Below are positions 20,884-32,953 of a DNA stretch of 64,000 nt, piece by piece. The notes under the pieces were generated by a model, which was given only the letters and a program-made list of their open reading frames with translations, was not told the DNA's origin and ran no database searches. The position numbers and the translations under genes were made by a program. Source of the stretch: Thereva unica (taxonomy: Eukaryota > Arthropoda > Insecta > Diptera > Therevidae); NCBI GenBank assembly GCA_949987705.1, contig OX465281.1, positions 143,950,876 to 144,014,875 of the forward strand. Direction: 5' to 3'. How positions within the stretch are numbered: position 1 is the first letter of the stretch; every line of letters begins with the position of its first letter.

Positions 20884-23800
20884 TTAAACTTGTTGTTCAA
20901 GTGTCGTTTCTTCGCTAAACCATCTCGAGGAAGTAAGGAATCTTCTAAGTTGCGGGATGCCGATCCTTGAGATCTCCGTAAGCGTGTTTAAAAAGGGCTC
21001 GCCAAATGCGCTTAGTCTCTTTCTGCATAGGGCTGGACAGTGACAGAGGAGATGTAGTACACTTTCCTCCTCGTCCGGATTTTTACAGCTTCTGCAAAAA
21101 TCGTAGGTCTCAAGACCTAAGCGGGTCGCATGCGTCCCGATCAGACAGTGTCCGGTGAGCACTCCCACTATAGCTGAGAGGTCTGGTCTACCGAGACTCA
21201 GTAATGACGTGGTCCGCCGAAGATCATAAGAGGGCCAGGTTAGTTTGGCCACCATGCATTTATTAAGATCTCTCCAATGCTTTTTCGCTTGTATCATTGT
21301 GTGCTGTTTGCATTGGAGTTTAAAAGTGGCCCAAGGCATACCAACTCTTTCCTTTTCCGGAAGGAGAGTAGCGGTCGTGCCCTTCCTAGCCAGTTCATCA
21401 GCTTTACAATTTCCCTCTATATTACGGTGCCCAGGCACCCATACGAGGAGGGTCCTGAACTGTTGAGCCATCTCGTTAAGAGATCTGCGACATTCAGAGG
21501 TAGTTCTAGAGCTGTTTGTGCAAGAGCGCAGGGCTTTCAGAGCCGCCTGACTATTTGAAAAGATGTAAACAGCCCGATTTCTGTCGCCTTGTTGGTTGAT
21601 CAGTAGAACAGCCTCATGTATTGCTAAAACCTCTGCTTGGTATACACTACAGTGATCGGGTAGTCGAAAGGAGACTTCAATCCCAAGCTCTGGGGAAAAT
21701 ACTCCTCCTCCTACTCGACCTTCGAGTTTAGAGCCATCAGTAAAGAAGTTTGTGGCACCTTGAGAACTGTGTGGTCTGTTTTTCCATTCACAACGTGAAG
21801 GGATGTGGACTCCGTAGTTTCTTGTGAAGTTGATTTCGGGTGTGCAGAAGTCCGTTTTTATGGGGATGGTAACCGAGTCCAGCACTTTCGTTTGTCCTCC
21901 TACAATTCCGGTCCAAAAGCCAGATTCTTTTATTCTTAGGGCTGCGATGGTTGCGCTTTCCTTAGCCACAAGATTTAAAGGAGGAAGGAATAGCATAACA
22001 TTTAGGGCGTCTGTAGGAGTGGAGCGAAGGGCTCCTGTTATGCATAACTCCGCACATCATTGTACTTTCTGTAGTTTGTTGAGCACAGTGGACTTATTTA
22101 GGGTTGGCCACCATACTAAGACCCCGTATAGGAGTATTGGACGGACAATCGCCGTATAGATCCATCGTACTATGTTCGGGGAGAAACCCCATTTCTTCCC
22201 TATGGATTTTTTGCAAGCGAAAAGCGCTACGTTCGCTTTCTTAATGCGCTCTTCTGTGTTTTCATTCCAGAGGAGCTTCTTGTCCAGGTTTATTCCCAGA
22301 TATTTAGCACTGTTGCTGAATTTGAGCCTGACATTGTTTAGCAGGGGTGGAGTTAGTGGTGGAGTTTTATATCTCCTCGTGAAGAGAACTAATTCTGTTT
22401 TATCAGGGTTAACGCTGAGTCCGCGGGTGGCAGCCCAGTTTGAAAGAGTTAGTAACGCCGCCTCCATGAGATCACAGAGGACTTGTGGGAATTTTCCTTT
22501 TATGATGATGACAATGTCATCCGCGTACGCCAATACATGATGTCCCACTGCCTCCAAGCGTCGCAGCAGCTGGTTCACAGTCGCGACCCATAAAAGTGGA
22601 GAAAGTACTCCTCCTTGCGGGGTACCTCTATTGACGGCCCTTCGAACCGAGCAGTTGCCAAGGGTTGAGCTCACGATCCTGCCGGTAAGCAGCTTCGCCA
22701 AGGCCAGGGTAATGGCGTCCGGGAGCACGTTGTTAAAAGCTCCCTCTATGTCAAGGAAAGCAACTAGGGTGTATTCCTTAATTTGGAGTGACTTTTCTAT
22801 GGTTGAAACCAATGAGTGAAGGGCAGTGTCCGTGGATCTGCCCTTTGTATAGGCGTGCTGCGCGCCAGAAAGCTCCGAGGTTGGTATGGTCTGCCTCAGA
22901 TATATTTCAATTAGCCGTTCTAGAGTCTTCAATAAAAAGGATGATAGGCTGATTGGCCTGAAGTCTTTGGGTGTTGTATGGGAGGCTTTTCCTGCCTTGG
23001 GTATAAAAACCACTTTTACCTCTTTCCAGCTAGAAGGAATGCAGTTGATCTGCAGGCACCCGGAAAACATGGCCTGCAACCAGGGCATTATATGATTAAG
23101 CGAGCGTTGCAGTTGTGCCGGTACTATGCCGTCAGGGCCTGGTGATTTATAGGGCTGGAAGATGCTTACAGCCCATTCAATTCTCGCTTTGCTTATGATG
23201 GATTTGACCAGCTGTGGTGAGGTCGGAGGGTCTAAAGCGATGGTTGTCTCAGTTACGGTACTACTCGGAAAGTGGGTGTCCATGAGTAGTGTCAAAGATT
23301 CTGTGCTTGAGTCTGTCCAATCGCCGTTTTCTTTGCGTAAGTAACTAAGCATTATTGGCGCTTTAGTAAGTATTTTACGTAGCCTTGAGGCTTCCGATGT
23401 GGACTCTATATTACTGCAAAAGGTGGCCCAGGAGGTACGTTTGGCCTTCCTTATTGCCATTTTGTATCTATTCAGCTTCGACTTGTAGCAGCCCCAGGAG
23501 GTTACGTTGTTGCTGCGTCTAGCTGAATTAAATTCCTTTCTACACTCTCTGCGGAGTGTTTCAAGTTCTGGAGACCACCATGGGGGTTTGGAAGCCTCTT
23601 TATGAGGTCTGTTCGGACAAGCTTTATTTATGGCATAGGAGCATTGTTCTGTGAAAGTGTTCACAATGCTGTCGAGTTGTTCCCGGGTTTTGGGAATACA
23701 TGGTGGATTAGGGGCTAGGTTCTTTGTGATTAGCCTAGTATAGTAACCCCAATTTGTCTTTTTAAGGTTTTTTATTTTGGACGGGGTGGTTGAGCTAGAT

Positions 23801-24459
23801 TCTTCCAAAAGGAACTCTATAAACCTGTGGTCTGAGAAAGAGTCCTCCTTCAAGACCTTCCAAGACAGTATTTGGTCAGAGTGACAGTCCGAGACAAGGG
23901 TAATGTGCAGCACTTCCTCCCTGTTTTTGGTAACAAAGGTGGGGTCATTTGCCCTGTTACAGATTGCAAGCCTCGTGCCTAATAGGTAGTTAAACATGAC
24001 TTCACCACGGTCATTTGTGTCCGTGCTGCCCCATTGTGTGTGGTGCGCATTTGCATCGCCTCCCATAACCAGGACTGTGGTAGTATCGGTGTAACTTACC
24101 AGGTTCTGAAAGGTTTTTGGAGGTAAAGGGCCCTCATCTTCGTGGGCAAGATAAAAGGAGGCCAGCCTGAGTTTTTTCTGTTTTAACTCCAGGTCGACTA
24201 CGGTAAAATCTCCGTCACTGAATTGAGGGAGAAAGAAGGCATTAATGTCATTTTTAACCATAATACCTGTTCTAGGTTTTCCCTTGCCTTTGGTATAGAA
24301 GAGATTAAATTTGGGCGTCCTTAAGCCACAGAATCTGTCACCAGTGATCCATGGCTCTTGGACTAGGGCAACATCGACTTCGCCTGATTCCAGGCAAAGC
24401 AAAAGAGCAGCAGACGCCGCTTTACAATGATGAAGGTTTATTTGTATCACCTTCATCAT
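20884..24459 (-). pseudogene. LINE ORF2: endonuclease, reverse transcriptase, RNase H (one nonsense codon)
   Basis: A continuous 1192-codon frame is broken only by TGA at 22059-22057 (after NKLQKVQ). The endonuclease (about residues 1-225) shows QINLHHCKAAS, QEPW, GGDANAHHTQWGSTD and SDHRFIEF. The RT (about 430-720) shows YKSPGPDGIVPAQLQ, DFRPISLSSFLLKTLER, AFLDIEGAFNNV, RGTPQGGVLSPLLW and VLAYADDIVIII. Beyond the stop come RNase H (FFTDGSKLEGRVGGG, VYQAEVLAIHEAV, IFSNSQAALKAL, WVPGHRNIEGNCKADELA) and a C-terminal CX2C...H...C motif. In RNase H the usual FSDSQ aspartate is N (FSNSQ). The nonsense codon sits where the complete relative has KLQRLACLS. ORF2 overlaps the end of ORF1 by 38 bases. 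Confidence 0.9.
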
Positions 24460-25159
24460 TTTGTTGATTTATGACCTCGACGATGGTCACCTCTGCTTCT
24501 TCGTCGCTGGAGATGTCCTCGTCGATGTCCGAGCTAAGGAGTGGGTGCAGATTTTCCATGGCTCTGTCCAGCTCGGAGTCTGACGATGCAAGAGGTTCGC
24601 CCCGAGCTTCGGCTTCGCCGTCATTTATTTGTTTTTCAGCCTTCTCGGCTGTGGCCTTGGTGCAGGCCGCCCGATTTACCATGGCCTCTATGTCTGTTTT
24701 ATAGACCTTCAGCTCTATCTTCTCGAAGCCATAGTTCACGGCGTAATTGTCTTTTGCTAGTTGCTCTAGACACTCTTTATTCAGGAGCAGAACAACTTGC
24801 ATAGTAGCCCTGTTTGTTTGCTCTGTTTTAAAAACCTTCCAGTTATGGGTTGAAATCTGGGGGTTGAAGGTTTTTAGCATCTCTAAAATTTCTTCTGGCT
24901 CCGATGGAGCCACTGGAAGCCATGCTCTGGCCCTTGGACGTGACGGAATGTCACAAGCGTCTACTGCTTTGAGTCGGGCACCGGGGTAAACCTCTCCGAC
25001 TCTAGCTATAGCAGCCTTGTACAGCTCTGCGGATCTGGTATTGTCGCAGGCTGTCAACTTAATATTACCTTGATACCATCCGGCATCCAGGCATGAAGGG
25101 GGAGGTCCTGGGTTATCCCTCAGGACATCCATGGCAACTTTAGCGAGGGCGACTTGCAC
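24422..25159 (-). pseudogene. LINE ORF1 (DUF4780-like), 5'-truncated
   Basis: The frame reads AMDVLRDNPGPPPSCLDAGW, NIKLTACDNTRSAELYKAAI, GEVYPGARLKAVDACDI, then an acidic C-terminus (SSDIDEDISSDEEAEVT). The middle resembles the DUF4780 domain common in ORF1 of insect LOA-type LINEs, thought to bind element RNA. The frame stays open upstream of 25159 to about 25285, where an in-frame TAG appears. No ATG is available at the 25159 boundary, so ORF1 has lost its N-terminus. The complete relative's ORF1 is about 500 codons. Confidence 0.72.
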
Positions 25160-25505
25160 CCACCGCCATTGATGCTTAGGGATCTTCCCGTTCTCGTCGT
25201 TCTCATCTAAGACGCCGGCAGAGATCCGCAGTACCCGGGTAAGGCTAGTTAGAACCGGAGATCGCCAGGTATCCGAAGCACACCGTTCACGACTGAGCTA
25301 TTTTTACTGGGTCCTCAGCCAAGTTGATCATCGGCACGGTTCGCATTACACCTTGATCCGACCCAGGAAACAGTGAGAGGAACGGGGTTAGTGGGAGGAC
25401 GACTGTCTGCTACGTTCGAGAACGCATTGCCCAAGGTGAACCAGCGTGATGGACATGTCACGCATACGTGGAGGTCGTCGTCGTTTCACCTCCTCAGCAG
25501 GTTTA

Positions 25506-26195
25506 GAGTCACCACAATAAATTCCAGCGACAAATGGTTCTGTAGTATAATTTTCATCGTATAATCGAATTAATATTGGCCATACTGTAACAGAAGAGTT
25601 ATTAAACACTTGCATCCCATCAATGTGTACAAATATTTTGTAAATCAGTTTCATTATATTCGGGACAAACAATATTTTTCAATCCTTCTTCTATTCCTAA
25701 ATATATATATTCTCTCGGAGTATTTTTAAAACTCAACATTGGATATAAAGTACGACGATGAACTGTACCTAATAATGTTTGTGCAGTCTTTGGTAGTGTT
25801 GTATGACCTTCTTCACGAAGAATACATAATAAATCAGTCACAGTACTTAAAGGCAATACATTTAAATTATCTAATGTCCACTTCAGAATTTTTTCCCGAA
25901 TTCCAGGTTTATTTATTGTTTCGTTTTGATGGGTTGATAAAATCTCTGATGATAAATCTGAAGAATTATTTATAACAATGGAATCCAGCTCTTCATGTAC
26001 ATGTGGCTTTATTTTTTTGATAGAATTATCTGACGAAAAACTAACATTAACACTTAGACTTTGCATTATATTTTCACTTACACTATTAATTATTTCAGAA
26101 TTGTTTTGACAATTATCTTCACAACAATTATTATCACTATTTTCTTTTTTTTTCATCATACGATGTTTTTTAACTCTGTAATAATTTCGCGACAT
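25506..26195 (-). pseudogene. tnp2-like transposase, N-terminal third
   Basis: The start is placed at MSRNYYRVKKHRMM (ATG at about 26195), after the TA-flanked MITE. A Ser/Asn-rich linker follows, then the family signature: REKILKWTLDNLNVLPLSTV, LLCILREEGHTTLPKTAQTLL, YIYLGIEEGL, then in the next frame (25672 onward) FVHIDGMQVFNNSSVTVWPI and FVAGIYCGDSKPAE. The frame change near 25640 is a one-base slip. The reading frame then meets the LINE at 25505 and continues on the far side at 20778. Confidence 0.75.
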
Positions 26196-26349
26196 TTTAA
26201 ATACGTTTAAATAAATAATAAAGGGAAAATAATTTCGTTGACCGTAACTTGTAATTCTCTCAGCAGCTATATGGAATTTTTGTGATTGTTCTAGCGCTCG
26301 CTCCTCACACCAACTGTTTTTGTTATTTTCAAAGAAAGATCTGATATTA

Positions 26350-26779
26350 CAGTCAATCTGTAAGTGAGTCTGCGAAAAATGACACACCGAAATATGACTT
26401 GATGAATCGTTAGGGGGGCATATAATGAAGGTAATGTCAACTTCCCGAAGTCCCCCCTCCCTCTGTTTTTGAGAAAATCAAAAAAAAAATTTAAACGTGG
26501 TTTTCTCGGAATCTATGGATTTTGGTGAAAAGTTTATTTAACACAAAATGTAGAGGACTTTGTTGACTACATTTTATGTCATTGAAGTGGCGTCATCCGA
26601 CTTGAAATACATAAAGTAGGTGGCGCTAAAGCATAAAAAAAGTGCTTGTTTGCTATTTTCGTTAAAAAAAATAGTTTTTTTTGCAATGATGTAAATGGGA
26701 AAGTTGTTCGTCACAAAATGAGCTACAACTTTTACTTAAACAATTTTTTTATAAAACTTTTTTCATTACAGATTGACTG
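26350..26779. mobile_element. TA-flanked MITE with 14-bp TIRs
   Basis: CAGTCAATCTGTAA at 26350 is exactly inverted as TTACAGATTGACTG ending at 26779, with TA outside each end. The pattern fits a Tc1/mariner-type non-autonomous element. It sits upstream of the transposase start within the CACTA-like element. Interior AT-rich, no ORF of its own. Confidence 0.78.
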
Positions 26780-26900
26780 TACTATGAGCTATACATCGTA
26801 GTGCAATAGGCATTGATTTTTTTTATGAACAAAAAAATTTTAAATTATTATTAATAATTGTTATTAATTATTTATTATTATTTTAAAACTCATTAATTCA

Positions 26901-27560
26901 CAGGCCTACAAAAAACGGGTCATTTTTTCCCCCTTTCAATTTAATAGTCGTATCCTAAGTATTTTTTCGCGCTGAATCCGAATCCGTTGGCCAAATTGCC
27001 CTATCACGTCAGGATTTTGAGCAATCCTAACCTAAAAGTGCCAAAAAGCGTGTTTTTTGCACTTTTGCGCGTTAAATATCTCAAAACTGAGGAATGATAG
27101 GGCAAATCTGACAGCGGGATCGTTTTCATCATGCCAAAATCTACAGAAAACCATATCGAAAGCGTGAAATTTGAAAAAACTTTTTTTGTAATACTGAAAA
27201 GAAAAACGATGATATCATGTGTTAATAAAAATCGTCGATTTCGCGCCAAGAAGTTGCCAAGAAGTTTTTCTTTTCAGTATTACAAAAAAAGTTTTTTCAA
27301 ATTTCACGCTTTCGATATGGTTTTCTGTAGATTTTGGCATGCTGAAAACGATCCCGTTGTCAGATTTGCCCTATCATTCCTCAGTTTTGAGTTATTTAAC
27401 GCGCAAAAGTGCAAAAAACACGCTTTTTGGCACTTTTAGGTTAGGATTGCTCAAAATCCTGACGTGATAGGGCAATTTGGCCAACGGATTCGGATTCAGC
27501 GCGAAAAAATACTTAGGATACGACTATTAAATTGAAAGGGGGAAAAACCTTGTAGGCCTG
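26901..27560. mobile_element. 660-bp foldback with ~300-bp arms
   Basis: The element runs from CAGGCCTACAA to its inverse TTGTAGGCCTG. The arms pair almost perfectly for about 300 bases each (for example CCGAATCCGTTGGCCAAATT against AATTTGGCCAACGGATTCGG), leaving a loop of about 50 bases around 27205-27260. A few mismatches and short indels distinguish the arms. No coding function: ORFs on the two arms are mirror images. No clear target duplication was found. Confidence 0.85.
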
Positions 27561-27668
27561 ATTGTTTTTAAATTGTTCATTTTTTATTTATTTAGCCATG
27601 ACTTAACAAATATTTTACCAACAATATGCCAGACTTCGGCCATGCAAAAAAAAAAACTATTTACTGGC

Positions 27669-28110
27669 TGTTTAAGGTAAGGCTCTTTTGCCTTAACTGT
27701 ATCGGTAATCTAGGTGTTACACCGTGACTACAGAATTGTTGGTTGAATCAGCACATAAACTAATTCAACAGGAGTAAAGGTTTGTTAATGGTTTTAACGA
27801 AGTAAAACGCTCAAGCTTCTTGACTAGAATAAATTTAATTTATGAATTCCGATATTTATATCAAAAATTCTTAAGCTACTTACATTATCGATATATTAAA
27901 CTACATAAAATCAAAAGTAGGCAAAATTGGTTTACTCATCAAAATACATGAAATTATTATTGACCCGATCATATTACATCGAGCTCGTGCAAGTAAAAAA
28001 TTGGCAATTGCAAAAATGTGCAGAATGTGCAAATTGAAAATATGTGCAATAAAATTATTTTTATGTGCGAATATTTATTTCTACATATGGCTAAGCTTAA
28101 ATATTTAACA
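27669..28110 (-). repeat. BEL/Pao 3' LTR
   Basis: 442 bp, TG...CA bounded (plus strand TGTTTAAGG to TTTAACA). The purine-rich tract for plus-strand priming is at 28111-28121 (minus strand GCGGGGAGAA just before the LTR). This is the intact LTR; the other copy carries an insertion and a small deletion. Confidence 0.9.
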
Positions 28111-28281
28111 TTCTCCCCGCGTTGAACATTGTTCAACAAATACTGGGGTCTACATCGAAGACCAAACTTTGTCTGCGCCTTGGTGCCGGTATAGGTTTAG
28201 GTTGCGGTCTGTTTTGGAATTTGTAAATCATGATGCCCGCGATGATGATGATTATTCCAATCAGGAGAAGTCCGGAATATC

Positions 28282-31200
28282 CTACGGCCATATGATGAAC
28301 CTTGTTCTCTTCAATTCTAGATGAAAATTCCGTGAATAACTGGGAATTAAGGTTGTCTTGTAGCCTAACTGTGGTTGATATTCTGTGTTATTTCGCAGAG
28401 TCCATTGGGGATTATTTGGGATTGAGAGGTTAACCTGGTTGTTTATAAAACTGGTGTAGGATGTTCTAACGTTGCTAGTATACAGCTGATGGCCTCGTAT
28501 GGTAACTAGATCGTGTTTGAGAGTGCATGGTGACTCCATCTTTAAGGTTCCGGATCCTTGTATAATGGTGGAATACGTCTCTTCTTCACAGACTATGTTC
28601 ACGGGGGATGGTTTCCTTACCGCGAAGATCCACTCGTTGCCTTGAGCTAGTTGTACCCATACTTGCTTATCGTTGATGACTTGGAGCCTACAGGTTTCCA
28701 AACTTTGGACATTATTTAGGAAGTCTATTTCACACGACTGACTGTTCATTGACTTATGATAGATTGGGTGTAATTGCTTGCACACATAATTTCCGACCTT
28801 AATAGTCGTACATGATGACAATTCCTGTTCGGTTATAGGATAATAATTGTCACGATGCCGACTGATAGCTAGATGTGTAGAATTTGGTTGGATTGCTAAG
28901 AATGTGTTGTTGATCAGTGCCGGGATTGCGATGACCTTGTATAGCTCAAATTGGTCTATGTTTACGAGCGGCAGATTTAGTTGAAAGATCATATAATTTT
29001 TTATTACTTGAGCCTTAACCTTCATCAACTTGTACAATAGCCGTAAATCTTCTGGGTTGGCTGGTAGACTCAGTGTGGATGGGAGATTATTTCTGATGTT
29101 TGCGATCTCATTCTTCTTTATGATGCTTATTGTTGAATCTATAATAGACGTTTGATTCTTCAATAATGCTATTAGGTGTTGTTCATTTCCCTTGACAGTT
29201 TGTATTGTAGAGGCCATCTTTTCTGCGTACTCCGAGTCGAGTACACCGAAAAATCGGTTTGCTATATTCCCTACTATATTGAGTGCTCCTCGCTTAGATC
29301 TTACGAGCCACCGTTCTTCTAGAAGCACATTATCATTGTTTATCTCATCTGCTACATGTTGGAAGTGGCTAATGACCGCTTGGTAGGTCTCGTCTGGTTC
29401 CATTAATTTACAAAAGTGCTGCAATGTTTTGATGCCCTGTTGCAAAGTTCTAAATTCATTCCAATATGGTTGCATGTCATAGTACACAATAATTTTCCAT
29501 TCTGTTGAAATCAGGTTCACTACTCCTAGAATATCGAAGTGCAATCCTGGCTGCGGATTGAAGGAAGTGATGTTGACCGGCTGCCCTCGTATAAGAGGTA
29601 AAACTAAAAACATCATGAGGACAGACATTAAAGATGAGCCAGTCGGTTGTCGTGATCTTTTCTTGGGGACTTCCGGTTCTCTAGTCGTGGAGAGTGCGTG
29701 GGTGGGATCTTCTCCTGGTTTCTTGGTTCCTTGAGTTTCAGTTTCACCTTCCATAGACTGCTTTACGTTGTCTTCGTTACATGGTAATGGTGCTAGCTTG
29801 TGGATTGGTCGCCGATATACTCCTGATGCTGTCTTCACGTCTACTACTCTAATGTTTCCATCATTGCCTGGGAAGATTTTGAGAATCCGACCCAATGGCC
29901 ATTTCATGGTTGGTAAATTGTCCTCCCGAATGACGACGATTGTACCTTCTTTAATGTTATCTTGGCACTGTTTCCATTTCGAACGCTGTTGCAGTTGATT
30001 CAAGTACTCTTTCACCCATCTTTGCCAAAACTCTTCTTTGATACGGGACACTAATTTCCATCTAGTTAGAAGGCTGGCTTTCATTGGACTTGCGTGTGGG
30101 TCCACGGTTGCTGTCATTGGTTCTCCTATTAGAAAGTGCCCAGGTGTAAGAGCACTGAAATCATTTGGATCCGCTGAGAGTTGAGTTAAGGGTCTGGAAT
30201 TCAAGATTGCCTCAACCTCGACAACTAGTGTTTGTAGTTCTTCATAGGTTAAGGATGCTGATGCGATGCCTTTCTGCATTAGATGTTTGGCCGATTTTAC
30301 TGCAGCCTCCCAAAGACCTCCGAAGTGTGGTGATCGTGGTGGTATAAAATTGAATTGTATACCCTTCTTGAGGCAGGTTGAAATGGTCTGATCGCTTCCA
30401 GTTTTGGAGTAGATGCCTTGTTTTAGCTCCTGCAGTTTACCCTGGGCCCCCACGAAGTTGGTTGCGTTGTCACAATAAATCTTCTGGCAGTTTCCTCTTC
30501 TCCCAATGAATCGCTTTAATGCACCAATGAAGGCATCGGTTGAGAGGTCACTGACCACCTCCAGATGGATGGCTTTGGTGGCAAAGCAGCAAAATACTGC
30601 GATGTAGCTTTTCTGGGGCTGTTTTCCGCGGAGTCGGTAGTGAATCCAGATAGGTCCACAAAAATCAACGCCGGTGTTAATGAAAGGACGAGCTGGCCGA
30701 ATTCTGTCTTGGGGCAAGTTGCCCATTCTTTGACCCAACAGCCTTGGTTTAACCTTATTGCAGTATACACAGTGCTGGATCACGGAACGAGCGATTGATT
30801 TTCCCTTTACTGGCCAAAAGCGTTGTCTAGTAATTGCCAGTAGGGATTGTGGCCCAGTGTGCAAATTTTCTTGATGGAGTTCGGTCATCAGAAGTTTCGT
30901 CCATGGGTGTGAGTAAGGTAATAGCATCTGATGTTTGGCATCGTATGGTATGGTGGCTGCTTCCAACCTTCCCCCTACTCGAAGAATACCCTTTTGATCT
31001 AGAAATGGTGTTAATCCAACAGTAGGGCTATTTTTCGCAATTTCCTTTTGTTGTCTTAATTGATGAATTTCATCCTTAAATTCTTCTACTTGCATGGAGC
31101 GTATGATAATTTGGAGAGATTCTTCTAGCTCCATGGTGGTTAATGTGAGGTTTTTCTGATGTTCCGTCGGATTGTGTATATAGCTAATAAATTTTACTAC

Positions 31201-31716
31201 GTAAGCGCCTATGCGTTGTAGTCGCCGGAAGGAATTTCGGTGATCAATGTTGTCAAATATATTAGCAACACTTGTCCTTGGTTCGGTTGTTGTTAATGTC
31301 ACAACGTTTTTCCTTTTCTCTACCTCTGTTTGACCCCGTGGCGTGAATGCGGGTGGCCATATTTCTTCTTTACCATGTAGAAAAAATGGTCCGTAGAACC
31401 ACAGGTTGCAGGATGACAACCGTTCAGGAGCTATACCTCTGGACAGAACGTCCGCAGGGTTTTCCTTGGAACCTACGTGACGCCACTGCTGCGGGATGGT
31501 ATACTGTTGAATGACTGATATACGGTTGGCCACGAAGGTATGGTAATTTGATGATTTAGCGTTGATCCAGGCCAATACTATCTCTGAATCCGTCCAACAA
31601 TAGGTTACTAGATCCTTATGTTGTAATTTGGTTTGAACTCTGTTAACTAATTCTGCTGCGAGTTTTGCAGCGCATAGTTCTAATCGGGGTAGCGTAACCT
31701 GTTTTACAGGTGCCAC
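28282..31716 (-). pseudogene. BEL/Pao RNase H tail, integrase and env-like protein in one frame
   Basis: 1144 codons without an ATG at the apparent start; the frame begins at the internal deletion. Residues 1-110 are the end of RNase H (RVAPVKQVTLPRLELCAAK region). Integrase spans about 270-600, with an HHCC finger (ELHQ...H, HCVYC), the core aspartates in GVDFCGP and IYCDNATNF, and the glutamate in FGGLWEAAVK. From about 695 comes an env-like segment: a hydrophobic leader (SLMSVLMMFLVLPLIRG), a furin-type RSKRG site near 806 and a glycine/alanine-rich stretch after it, as in insect fusion-type envelope proteins. The last codons leave the correct frame: a membrane-spanning segment and tail are encoded in another frame at about 28140-28300, so the env anchor is cut off by a frameshift near 28370. 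Confidence 0.85.
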
Positions 31717-32953
31717 CCTGGACTCGCTAATCCTTGTTCGTATAAGGTGTGGCTAGCTCTATCTAACTTTCTTATTAATATATGTAGCAATAAGGGATCG
31801 CAATTGGTAGTGGGAACACCCAGATTCTCCAATCCCTGAAGGCATTCTTTGGTCGTGTCGTGCAAAGCCTTAATGGAGATCGAAGAGCTGTGATCTGCTG
31901 GGCAAGTTGGTTGTGACAGCAGTCTATTTATAAGTGCCGCTGTTAAAAGTCTGGTATTCTGGTAACGATCCTTCAGGGTCTGCCAGGCTGACTCGTAATT
32001 CTCGTCTGATATTGTGAAATGCCTGATGAGCTTCTCGGCCTCGCCACTCACATTGGTTTTTAAGTACCACATCTTCTGACATGGTGCCATTTCTTCCTTG
32101 TCGACCATTTGGCTGAAGAGGTCGTAAAACTGTCTCCAGGTAAGGTAGTTTCCGTCAAACTTCGGGATAGTAATTTTGGGTAGCTTCAATTTGTTGTAAT
32201 TTGTCGATGCTTCTGGATTGGACGATTCCTTTTTCCCGTTGGTGGTAAGCTGAACCATAGCATCCTGGACCTGTTCTTCTAGTTGAATATAGGCTATAGT
32301 TGATGGTGAAGTTCCTCGATTTGTGACCAATAGCGATTTATGGTTTGCATCGCGACGTCGTAGTATTGTCGGTTGGTTATAGCATAATCAATCTTGCGCA
32401 GATGACGGCACAAGGACTCGATTATGCTGGATTGTTTCCGCATCAGCTTGCTTAGCTCGGAACTGGTGGCAATTTCTGGTAATTTATGCTCCACAAACTT
32501 GGAACTGTGACCCTCGGTGGTCTGAACCTTTGGCGGTATTGGATTAATTTCTTTGGTTGGCGGCATTCTTTTGGGTTGGGCCCCCTGGGCAATGGAAACA
32601 ACGTCGTCGTTGTCTGAGTTGTGGTCATCTTCTTCTTCGAAATTGTCTGCTTCATTAGCAGAGGCAATTTTCTGGCGGAAATATTCCTGGTATTTCAGAA
32701 AAACATCTTTCATGGTTCCATAATAATTGGTCGCGAAATATTTATGCGACATAGGCAGCTCTGGTTGCTGCCTAATGGTGGTATCGGTGTCTTGGAAGCG
32801 GCTCCATTCCTCTTCCAGCTGGTTCAATCGTCTCTGGTGATATAGATTGTCCTTCCGCTTCGTGCCATCCTTCTTGTAGTTCCGGATGATGATTTGCAGA
32901 GCCTGTCCACTGGTTTCCTGCCTTGCAAACAACTCGTCTAGAGAGAGTGGCAT
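31704..32953 (-). pseudogene. BEL/Pao gag, frameshifted and cut off by the deletion
   Basis: The ATG at 32953 starts MPLSLDELFARQETSG and runs 219 codons with an acidic linker. Around 32300-32330 it must shift to a second frame, 32330-31704, which holds the Pao gag core (DUF1759-type): LPKITIPKFDGNYLTWRQFY, KMWYLKTNVSGEAEKLI and YESAWQTLKDRYQNTRLLTA. After YEQGLA the sequence jumps into the RNase H coding region and terminates six codons later (SPGWHL) in a different frame. The usual zinc-knuckle C-terminus, protease and RT are absent. Gag would form the intracellular particle; this one is probably non-functional. Confidence 0.82.

Larger units (their letters stand above)
20793..25491 (-). 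mobile_element. LOA/I-like LINE inserted in the transposase gene
   Basis: The element is bracketed by CCTCAGCAGGTTTA at 20779-20792 and 25492-25505. Removing it and one duplicate rejoins the transposase frame (SKPAE on one side, VSLFLKDFIEEVNNL on the other). It carries a truncated ORF1 and an ORF2 with endonuclease, reverse transcriptase and RNase H. The 3' end, read on the minus strand, finishes ATATCTAACCTAACC rather than in poly(A). At 4.7 kb it lacks part of ORF1 compared with the complete relative at 52670-58235. Confidence 0.9.

Noticed and set aside
27004..27467. ORFs of 81-102 codons on both strands of the 26.9-27.56 kb foldback
   Set aside because: They are mirror images on the two arms of the palindrome and show no protein similarity.
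29192..30998. Plus-strand frames across the BEL env and integrase region
   Set aside because: Shadow frames opposite the real minus-strand coding sequence.
31600..31716. Start of the 1144-codon BEL frame as a true protein start
   Set aside because: The first codon is GTG within the RNase H coding region and sits at an internal deletion joint; no ATG or independent promoter is seen.
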